Assembly: GCA_900548595.1 (NCBI GenBank)
Contig: URLB01000017.1
Location: 1 to 20,075 of the forward strand
Reading direction: 5' to 3'
From: an uncultured Eubacteriales bacterium
GTDB lineage: Bacteria; Bacillota; Clostridia; Lachnospirales; Anaerotignaceae
DNA length: 20,075 bases
The notes beneath the pieces are model-generated. The model was not told where the DNA came from and made no database searches. It saw only the letters and a list, made by a program, of their open reading frames with translations. Shown here in pieces: positions 14,815 to 20,075 of this stretch (position 1 is its first letter; each line of letters starts with the position of its first letter). A program made the translations under genes and the position numbers.

Positions 14815-17454
14815 TTATTTTTTACTTTCGATTTTTCTTTCTATAGCCTTTATGATTTCCATAATAGGTATGATAAGGAACGCAAGTCCCATAGCTACCG
14901 CATATTCGGCAATTGATATATGTTCAAATCCGAATGCATTTGAAAGGAAAGGAACATAAATTACCGCTGTTGTGCAGATAAATGAAACTACCATTGCGCC
15001 CCAGAGATATTTGTTTCTGTGAGGCATACTGAATATGGAGCCTCTTCTTGAACGCATATTAAATGAATGGAATATCTCTACCATAGAGAGTGTAAGGAAC
15101 GCCATTGTTGTTCCGTCAGCGCTGTTTACGGCTTCCCAAACGCCTGCTTCCATAAAATGTCCTATGAAGTATGCAGCCATTGTAAGGCATGTTATGATAA
15201 CACCCTGCATAGCAACATCAAATCCCATACCGCCGGCAAAAATTCCGTCGTTCGCACTTCTGGGAGCTCTCTTCATTATGTCTCTCTCACTCTGCTCCAT
15301 TCCGAGGGCAATTGCGGGGAAACAGTCTGTTATAAGGTTTATCCAAAGAAGGTGTGCAGGCTCCAGTATAACAAAGCCGAGTATCGTAGCCGCAAATATT
15401 GCAAGCACTTCCGCCAGGTTTGATGAAAGCAGGAACTGTATTGCCTTACGTATGTTATCGTAAATACGTCTTCCTTCCTCTACAGCGGATACTATTGTAG
15501 CAAAGTTATCGTCTGCAAGTACCATGTCGGCTACGTTCTTTGTAACGTCAGTGCCTGTAATACCCATACCGACGCCTATATCGGCGCTCTTTATTGACGG
15601 TGCATCATTTACTCCGTCTCCCGTCATTGCCGTGATATAACCCTTTGAACGCCAAGCGTTTACTATACGTACTTTATGCTCCGGCTGTACCCTTGCATAT
15701 ACGGAATAGTTCTGAATTGTCTTGCTGAGTTCTTCATCTGAGATTTCGTTAAGCTGTGCGCCTGTTATTGCCTGTTCCGCAGACGTTATAATTCCGAGCT
15801 GCATAGCTATGGCTGCGGCAGTATCTTTATGGTCTCCTGTTATCATAACAGGTCTTATGCCCGCCTCTTTACACTCGACAATGGCGTCCTTAACTTCCGG
15901 ACGTATCGGGTCAATCATTCCCGAAAGTCCTAAATAGCAGAGATCTTTTTCAAGGAAATCCGGTTCAAAGCTTTCCGGTTCGCTGTTCCAGTCTCTTTTA
16001 GCTCCGCAAAGTACACGGAGGGCTTTATCTGCCATTCCTTTATTTGCCTTCAAAATATTTTCTCTTATTTCAGAAGTAAGTTCAACTTCTTTTCCACCTA
16101 TAAGCGCCTTTGTACAACGTTTAAGAACTTCGTCGGGAGCGCCCTTTGTAAACTGTATTATCTTTCCGTCGTCTGATTTGTGTACTGTACTCATCATCTT
16201 ACGTGAAGAGTCAAAAGGAGCTTCGCCTATTCTCGGATATTTCTTTACAAGCTCATTCTTAGCCATTCCTTCTTTAAAAGCGTCGTTTACAAGAGCACAT
16301 TCGGTAGGTTCTCCGACTGCTTCGCTTCCGTCAAGTTCCGCATCGGAAGAAAGAGCCATTCCCATTGAAAGAAGTTTTACATCTTCTGTAGAATGTTCAA
16401 CAACAGTCATTTTATTCTGTGTTAACGTACCTGTTTTATCGGAACATATTATCTGAGTACATCCAAGAGTTTCAACAGCCGTAAGCTTTCTAATAACGGC
16501 GTTTCTCTTTGACATATTTGTTACGCCTATGGAAAGCACTATCGTTACAACAGCGGCAAGTCCTTCCGGTATAGCAGCAACGGCAAGGCTGACTGCTACC
16601 ATAAATGTATCAAGTATAGTTTCTCCGTTTATGTTAGGATAATATCTGAACAAATCTATGGCAAATATGGCGATACATATTCCGATAACGAGGAAACTCA
16701 ATATTTTACTGAGCTGATTAAGCTTTTTCTGGAGAGGAGTAACCTCTTCCTTAGCGTCTGTAAGGGCTGTCGCTATTTTACCCATTTCCGTATTCATACC
16801 TGTTCCGCATATTACGGCTTTGCCTCGTCCGTAAACTACAGTGGAACCCATATAAACCATATTTTTTCTGTCTCCGAGAGGTATATCTTTTTCCGCTCCG
16901 AGATTAAGCACATCTATAAGTTTATTTACAGGTACCGATTCTCCCGTAAGAGCAGCCTCTTCTACCTTCATGCTCGCACACTCTATTATACGTGCGTCGG
17001 CAGGTACTGCGTCTCCTGCTTCAAGAACAATAACATCTCCGGGAACAAGTTCCTCACTTTTTACCGTAACCTGTTTTCCGTCCCTCAGTACCTTACTTGT
17101 AGCCGCGGCTATTTCCTGTAACGCAGCAATGGCTTTTTCAGCCTTGCTTTCCTGAACAACTCCGAGTACGGCATTGATTATTACAACTACCATAATTATG
17201 ACTGTATCTGCCGCGGATTCTCCGGAATATGCCGATGTGATTCCCGATATTACCGCCGCTGCGATAAGTATAATTATCATCGGGTCTTTCAATTCCATAA
17301 GAAATTTATGAATTATGGACTCCTTTTTTCCTTCAGCCAGCTTGTTAGGTCCGAACTTTGAAAGTCTTCCGGCGGCTTCTTCTGAAGAAAGACCGTTTTC
17401 CTTTGTGTTCTGTTCTTCCAGAACCTGTTTAATTTCGGATAAATACTCTTTCAT
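14815..17454 (-). CDS. Cation-translocating P-type ATPase (Ca2+/Mn2+ type), probable manganese exporter
   Basis: An 879-residue P2-type ATPase. Key motifs: actuator TGES (170-173), M4 IPEGL with Glu297, phosphorylated Asp339 in DKTGTLTQ, FTKGAP (435-440) in the nucleotide domain, ITGDHKDT and TGDGVND (611-617). In the membrane, M5 has SSNLAEV (Asn679, Glu682) and M6 has NLITD (Asn706, Thr709, Asp710), matching cation ligands of SERCA-like pumps. The N-terminal cation-ATPase domain with LSSEEAAGRLSKFGPNKL is complete. By motif it would be called a Ca2+ pump, but its own yybP-ykoY riboswitch and the upstream mntP point to Mn2+ export, as shown for riboswitch-linked relatives in Lactococcus and Streptococcus. 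ATG 17454 has GGAGG 11 nt upstream. Confidence 0.95.
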   Translation of the reverse strand: MKEYLSEIKQVLEEQNTKENGLSSEEAAGRLSKFGPNKLAEGKKESIIHKFLMELKDPMIIILIAAAVISGITSAYSGESAADTVIIMVVVIINAVLGVVQESKAEKAIAALQEIAAATSKVLRDGKQVTVKSEELVPGDVIVLEAGDAVPADARIIECASMKVEEAALTGESVPVNKLIDVLNLGAEKDIPLGDRKNMVYMGSTVVYGRGKAVICGTGMNTEMGKIATALTDAKEEVTPLQKKLNQLSKILSFLVIGICIAIFAIDLFRYYPNINGETILDTFMVAVSLAVAAIPEGLAAVVTIVLSIGVTNMSKRNAVIRKLTAVETLGCTQIICSDKTGTLTQNKMTVVEHSTEDVKLLSMGMALSSDAELDGSEAVGEPTECALVNDAFKEGMAKNELVKKYPRIGEAPFDSSRKMMSTVHKSDDGKIIQFTKGAPDEVLKRCTKALIGGKEVELTSEIRENILKANKGMADKALRVLCGAKRDWNSEPESFEPDFLEKDLCYLGLSGMIDPIRPEVKDAIVECKEAGIRPVMITGDHKDTAAAIAMQLGIITSAEQAITGAQLNEISDEELSKTIQNYSVYARVQPEHKVRIVNAWRSKGYITAMTGDGVNDAPSIKSADIGVGMGITGTDVTKNVADMVLADDNFATIVSAVEEGRRIYDNIRKAIQFLLSSNLAEVLAIFAATILGFVILEPAHLLWINLITDCFPAIALGMEQSERDIMKRAPRSANDGIFAGGMGFDVAMQGVIITCLTMAAYFIGHFMEAGVWEAVNSADGTTMAFLTLSMVEIFHSFNMRSRRGSIFSMPHRNKYLWGAMVVSFICTTAVIYVPFLSNAFGFEHISIAEYAVAMGLAFLIIPIMEIIKAIERKIESKK

Positions 17455-17494
17455 AAAATACTTTCCCTCCTATACTATCATTAACATACCCAAC

Positions 17495-17533
17495 AAAAAA
17501 GACTCGTATACAAACGCCGTTTGTATATGAGTC
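17495..17533 (-). terminator. Riboswitch-controlled terminator before the P-type ATPase
   Basis: Arms 17533-17519 and 17515-17501 (GACTC plus TATACAAAC, one mismatch) form a 15-bp stem with a 3-nt loop, then six U (17500-17495) on the minus strand. The 5' arm overlaps the 3' arm of aptamer stem P1 (17531-17524), so only one of the two can form. Mn2+ binding would favour read-through. Confidence 0.9.
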
Positions 17534-17618
17534 TCATTCTTTATGGATAGACCAGGCTTTTATCGCCAGTGGTGTTGATCTACCTCGCACTCACGGTGCG
17601 GAATTACTCCCTCATATA
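17524..17618 (-). promoter_or_regulatory. yybP-ykoY (Mn2+) riboswitch of the P-type ATPase gene
   Basis: Read on the minus strand: P1 TATATGAG (17618-17611) pairs perfectly with CTCATATA (17531-17524). Directly after the 5' arm comes the conserved GGAGTA loop, then a GCAC/GTGC hairpin, then a long arm GGTAGATC...GGTCTATCC holding the ATCAACACC and CTGGC elements, then the GAATGAGA strand facing the first loop. This is the known layout of the manganese-sensing yybP-ykoY family, in which the two loops dock and bind Mn2+. Expected output is an ON switch: high Mn2+ blocks the terminator and turns on the exporter. Confidence 0.9.
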
Positions 17619-17628
17619 AGAGTCTTTA

Positions 17629-17657
17629 ATTTTACCCCAAAAGTCCTAAATGCTCAA
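17629..17657 (-). promoter_or_regulatory. Probable promoter of the ATPase riboswitch, inside the end of mntP
   Basis: On the minus strand: TTGAGC (17657-17652), a 17-nt spacer and TAAAAT (17634-17629). The -10 includes the mntP stop codon. The predicted start near 17622 is just before the aptamer. Confidence 0.55.
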
Positions 17658-18189
17658 GAAGTATTTTAATTCCCATAAGAATTAAAACAGCTCCCCCCAG
17701 TATTTCGGCCTTTGATTTATATTTGAACCCGAACACACTGCCGACTTTTACGCCGACAGCAGACAGGATAAATGTTATAACGCCTATAAGACTTACTGCC
17801 CATACAATGTTTACACCGAGAAAAGCAAATGTAACTCCGACTGCCAAAGCGTCAATGCTGGTTGCTACCGCCATCGGCAGCATATCTTTCGGCTTCATTG
17901 AAGACGAGCATTCTTCCTGCTCCTTTGCTTCTCTTATCATATTTATACCTATTATCAGAAGAAGTACAAACGCTATCCAGTGGTCAACCCTTTGAATCAT
18001 ATGCTGAAACCTAATTCCTAACATATATCCTATCAGAGGCATAATTGCCTGAAACCCACCGAAATACAGTCCTGCGGTAACAGAATGTTTCAGTTTTGTC
18101 TCTCCCAATGAAAGGCCTTTGCATACAGACACCGCAAAAGCGTCCATGGCAAGTCCCACAGCCAAAATAAACAGTTCAGTAAAGCCCAT
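17632..18189 (-). CDS. mntP: Manganese efflux pump MntP
   Basis: A 185-residue membrane protein of normal MntP length, made of two repeated halves of three helices. Each half has the conserved acidic motif in a helix: GLAMDAFAVSVCKGL near the start (Asp16) and ATSIDALAVGVTFAFLG in the second half. The loop between the halves is charged (REAKEQEECSSSMKPKD). MntP exports Mn2+ and protects against manganese excess. The ATG has GGAGGGG (18203-18197) spaced 7 nt. Its leader carries a yybP-ykoY riboswitch, in agreement with the function. The downstream P-type ATPase has a second such riboswitch, and the mntP stop codon overlaps the promoter of that unit. Confidence 0.95.
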   Translation of the reverse strand: MGFTELFILAVGLAMDAFAVSVCKGLSLGETKLKHSVTAGLYFGGFQAIMPLIGYMLGIRFQHMIQRVDHWIAFVLLLIIGINMIREAKEQEECSSSMKPKDMLPMAVATSIDALAVGVTFAFLGVNIVWAVSLIGVITFILSAVGVKVGSVFGFKYKSKAEILGGAVLILMGIKILLEHLGLLG

Positions 18190-18271
18190 TATTTTTCCCC
18201 TCCGTTGTTATTAACAGCAGCGGAAAAAAATAAAGACAAGCCCTATCCGCCACTGACAGACAAGTCTCGTC
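18190..18271 (-). promoter_or_regulatory. Expression platform of the mntP riboswitch: terminator-like stem and possible RBS mask
   Basis: Two overlapping folds are possible on the minus strand. Fold one: GACGAG (18271-18266) with CTTGTC (18240-18235) around an inner CTGTC/GATAG stem, followed by TTTATTTTTTT, a weak terminator. Fold two: the U-run plus CC (to 18222) pairs with GGGGAAAAA (from 18200), masking the mntP ribosome site. Transcriptional, translational or combined control is therefore open. Confidence 0.5.
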
Positions 18272-18353
18272 ATTTAATACAAAGCCAGAAATCTTTTGAT
18301 TTCAGTATGTTGACTTCATCACGCCTTAGGCGCCGACTACTCCCTTACAGCGG
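18250..18353 (-). promoter_or_regulatory. yybP-ykoY (Mn2+) riboswitch of mntP
   Basis: On the minus strand: outer P1 CCGCTG (18353-18348) with CAGTGG (18255-18250), inner P1 GTAAG/CTTGT, the conserved GGGAGTAG loop, a GCGCC-TAA-GGCG hairpin, then GAAGTCAACA facing CTGGCTTTGT across a GAAATC-AAAA-GATTTC hairpin, and ATGACGAGA before the 3' P1 strand. The order and the conserved loops match the family (compare the well-studied Lactococcus aptamer). The 3' P1 strand overlaps the possible terminator, so Mn2+ should activate mntP. Confidence 0.9.
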
Positions 18354-18356
18354 TTT

Positions 18357-18385
18357 ATTATATCAGACTTGGTTAGACCGGTCAA
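18357..18385 (-). promoter_or_regulatory. Strong promoter of the mntP riboswitch and gene
   Basis: On the minus strand: TTGACC (18385-18380), an exact 17-nt spacer and a perfect TATAAT (18362-18357). Transcription should begin around 18350, at the first base pairs of aptamer stem P1. Confidence 0.85.
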
Positions 18386-18421
18386 GATAATTTATTCATT
18401 TTAAAACTATTCTAATTAAAT

Positions 18422-18461
18422 TTGCATAAATGTTGTCCGTATTATAATCGTATGCTAATAT
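18422..18461 (+). promoter_or_regulatory. Candidate promoter(s) of the DUF1847 gene
   Basis: Two overlapping options. TTGCAT (18422-18427) with a 15-nt spacer and a perfect TATAAT (18443-18448), or TTGTCC (18433-18438) with 17 nt, TGC and TAATAT (18456-18461). The leader would be 35-50 nt. Confidence 0.4.
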
Positions 18462-18503
18462 TAATACTGATTTTACTTTATAAATGTATAAGGAGAGATA
18501 CCA

Positions 18504-19145
18504 ATGGATTTTTGTAAAAGCTGCGCCGACTGCGGTGTCATAAACTGTCATACAATGGCGGGAGAATTCCCCGATTACTGCGTTTCATTAAATATCACGC
18601 CCGGGCAATATGCCGAAGCTATGTCATGCTATGACGACCCCGAGACGCATAAACTCGCAATTGCCGCCGGCGAGGTCGAATATGAAGGCTTCGGAAAACT
18701 TACAAGAGTTGAAGAAACAATAATGTTCGCAAGAAAAATGGGAGCAAAAAAACTCGGCATAGCCAACTGCGCCGCTTTAATAAAAGAAGCCAATACTTTG
18801 GCAAGAATTTTAAGAATACACGGTTTTGAAGTTTTCGGAGTTACGTGCAAAGCCGGAACTACTCCCAAAACAGCCATAGGTCTTTATGAAGACTGCGAAA
18901 AAACAGGAAAAAACGTATGCAATCCCACTTTACAGGCAAAAATATTAAACGATGAAAAAACAGACCTGAATATAGTTCTCGGCCTGTGCGTCGGACACGA
19001 TTCCATATTTTACAAATACTCCGAAGCTCCGTGTACAACCATGATTGTAAAGGATAAAGTTCTTGTGCACAATCCTGCCGCAGCCCTTTATTCAACAGGA
19101 TTTTTCTATAAACGTCTTATGAAAAACAATGAGGATTTAAAATAA
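18504..19145 (+). CDS. DUF1847 cysteine-rich (putative metal-binding) protein
   Basis: A 213-residue cytoplasmic-looking protein matching the DUF1847 family as I recall it. The N-terminus carries a Cys cluster (Cys4, Cys7, Cys10, Cys15, and Cys26 further on), which suggests metal or iron-sulfur binding. Further conserved-looking segments are RVEETIMFARKMGAKKLGIANC, a fold resembling a Rossmann-like alpha-beta start, GFEVFGVTCKAG, NVCNPTLQAKILN, LGLCVGHDSIF and the closing VLVHNPAAALY. Many other single Cys residues are spread through it. Biochemical function is unknown; these genes are found in anaerobes. ATG 18504 has AGGAGAG 7-8 nt upstream. It appears monocistronic: its own promoter precedes it and metK has a separate promoter 35-65 nt after its stop. 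Confidence 0.85.
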   Translation: MDFCKSCADCGVINCHTMAGEFPDYCVSLNITPGQYAEAMSCYDDPETHKLAIAAGEVEYEGFGKLTRVEETIMFARKMGAKKLGIANCAALIKEANTLARILRIHGFEVFGVTCKAGTTPKTAIGLYEDCEKTGKNVCNPTLQAKILNDEKTDLNIVLGLCVGHDSIFYKYSEAPCTTMIVKDKVLVHNPAAALYSTGFFYKRLMKNNEDLK

Positions 19146-19179
19146 TTTTTCATATCGGACAAAAATTTTGTTTTGAGTA

Positions 19180-19208
19180 ATGACAAAAACCAATATTGCA
19201 TGTATAAT
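19180..19208 (+). promoter_or_regulatory. Promoter of the SAM riboswitch and metK
   Basis: ATGACA (19180-19185, one base off TTGACA), an exact 17-nt spacer and a perfect TATAAT (19203-19208). Transcription would start near 19215, about 18 nt before the aptamer. Confidence 0.75.
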
Positions 19209-19232
19209 AGATTATCATAATAGTTATATAAT

Positions 19233-19332
19233 ATCTTATCAAGAGTGGTAGAGGGACAGGGCCCTGTGAAACCCGGCAACCGGCATAAAGCACGGTGCCA
19301 ATTCCCCCGCTGTTTTCAGCGGAAGATAAGGT
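19233..19332 (+). promoter_or_regulatory. SAM-I (S-box) riboswitch of metK
   Basis: P1 ATCTTATC (19233-19240) pairs with GATAAGGT (19325-19332). Between them stand the S-box hallmarks in order: AGAGTGGTAGAGGGA, GGCCC, TGAAACCCGGCAACC, a short P3, GGTGCCAATTCC and the P4 hairpin CCGCTG/CAGCGG. SAM binding stabilises P1 and allows the downstream terminator, so metK is turned off when SAM is plentiful. I could not draw a convincing antiterminator by eye. Confidence 0.96.
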
Positions 19333-19345
19333 TCAGCAAAAAATT

Positions 19346-19366
19346 AAAGCCCTGCGGGGCTTTTTT
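19346..19366 (+). terminator. S-box-controlled terminator before metK
   Basis: AAAGCCC (19346-19352), TGCG loop, GGGCTTT (19357-19363), with six consecutive T at 19361-19366. It lies 13 nt after aptamer stem P1 and 35 nt before the metK ATG. Confidence 0.92.
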
Positions 19367-19401
19367 CTTTTACTTCTAAAATCAGAAAGGAATGTTAATT
19401 T

Positions 19402-20075
19402 ATGGCAAGAAGATTGTTTACATCTGAGTCTGTTACGGAAGGACATCCCGATAAAATATGCGATCAGATTTCAGACGCTATACTTGATGAACTTCTCAGC
19501 AAAGACCCTATGTCGCGAGTTGCATGCGAAACGGTAACAACAACAGGCGTTGTATTTGTAATGGGTGAAATAACTACAAACGCTTACGTTGATATCGAAA
19601 AAGTTGTAAGAGATACTGTAAGAGAAATCGGATATGACAGGGCAAAGTACGGCTTTGACTGCGATACATGCTCTGTTATTACATCTATACATGGTCAATC
19701 TCCTGACATTGCAATGGGTGTTGATAAAGCTCTTGAACACAAAACAGGCGAAGATACAAGCGAATTTGATACAGGTGCCGGCGACCAAGGTATGATGTTC
19801 GGTTTTGCATGTGATGAAACCGAAGACTTTATGCCCATGCCCATACATCTTGCGCACAAGCTTACAAGAAGACTTACGGAAGTAAGAAAAAACGGTACTC
19901 TTCCATATCTCAGACCTGACGGAAAATCTCAGGTTACAGTAGTGTATGAAGACGATAAACCTGTTGCAGTCGACACGGTAGTTATATCAACTCAGCATGA
20001 CCCAGAGGCTACTCAGGAACAAATAAGAAAAGATATAATAGAAAATGTAATTAAGGCGGTAATTCCTGCCGAACT
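19402..20075 (+). CDS. metK: S-adenosylmethionine synthetase, C-terminus cut by the window edge
   Basis: About 224 residues are visible of an enzyme that is usually about 390-400 long; the frame is open to the last base. MetK makes SAM from methionine and ATP. The N-terminal domain has the ATP and Mg motif EGHPDKICDQISDAILDE (13-30), GEITTNAYVDI, and the conserved GAGDQGMMFGFA loop (125-136), followed by PIHLAHKLTRRL and YLRPDGKSQVTV with the catalytic-site pattern of the family. ATG 19402 is preceded by AAAGGA about 10 nt upstream. Expression is set by the SAM-I riboswitch and terminator just before it, a feedback loop on its own product. Confidence 0.98.
   Translation, partial: MARRLFTSESVTEGHPDKICDQISDAILDELLSKDPMSRVACETVTTTGVVFVMGEITTNAYVDIEKVVRDTVREIGYDRAKYGFDCDTCSVITSIHGQSPDIAMGVDKALEHKTGEDTSEFDTGAGDQGMMFGFACDETEDFMPMPIHLAHKLTRRLTEVRKNGTLPYLRPDGKSQVTVVYEDDKPVAVDTVVISTQHDPEATQEQIRKDIIENVIKAVIPAE

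Noticed and set aside
14815..17454. Firm label as a calcium pump
   Set aside because: The cation ligands fit Ca2+ and Mn2+ alike, while the Mn2+ riboswitch and mntP neighbour favour manganese.
18205..18390. Plus-strand 61-residue open frame
   Set aside because: It lies on the antisense strand of the mntP riboswitch and promoter.
19471..19857. Minus-strand 128-residue open frame
   Set aside because: It is antisense to metK, whose motifs are unmistakable.

Overview
The window is about 20 kb of a low-GC Firmicute chromosome, most likely an anaerobic spore-former-related member of the Clostridia. The evidence is a TIGR04086-type membrane protein, a MurJ/SpoVB-type flippase, a YacL-IspD gene pair as in Bacillus and Clostridia, S-box and yybP-ykoY riboswitches, strong AGGAGG ribosome sites and AT-rich intergenic DNA with sigma-A-type promoters. 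This placement rests on gene content only. Nearly everything is on the minus strand; only proC, the DUF1847 gene and metK are on the plus strand. No rRNA, tRNA, CRISPR array, transposase or phage gene was seen.

Left part (1-9063): a TIGR04086 membrane protein cut by the window edge and a PHP-domain phosphoesterase read leftward and are divergent from proC, which converges with a MurJ/SpoVB-type flippase across a shared hairpin terminator. Upstream of the flippase lies typA. Next come a monocistronic cold-shock gene with a roughly 185-nt structured leader, and a yacL-ispD-rnhA operon.

Middle part (9064-14507): an iron-containing alcohol dehydrogenase sits downstream of a CbbX/SpoVK-like AAA+ ATPase and ends at a perfect 46-bp palindrome. 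Then comes a compact four-gene operon made of a Crp/Fnr-family regulator, a lipoprotein substrate-binding protein, a permease and a short ATPase of the NitT/TauT importer type. It starts at a near-consensus promoter with a 9-2-9 inverted repeat at the predicted start of transcription, which suggests autoregulation.

Between that operon and the P-type ATPase (14539-14809) is a dense array of seven hairpins bracketed by two identical 30-nt copies of a hairpin. No gene explains it, and it is the best candidate here for an undescribed element.

Right part (14815-20075): a cation P-type ATPase and the manganese exporter MntP lie in tandem, each behind its own promoter and its own yybP-ykoY (Mn2+) riboswitch, forming a manganese-efflux locus. 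A DUF1847 cysteine-rich gene and then metK, behind a SAM-I riboswitch and terminator, complete the window; metK is cut by the right edge.
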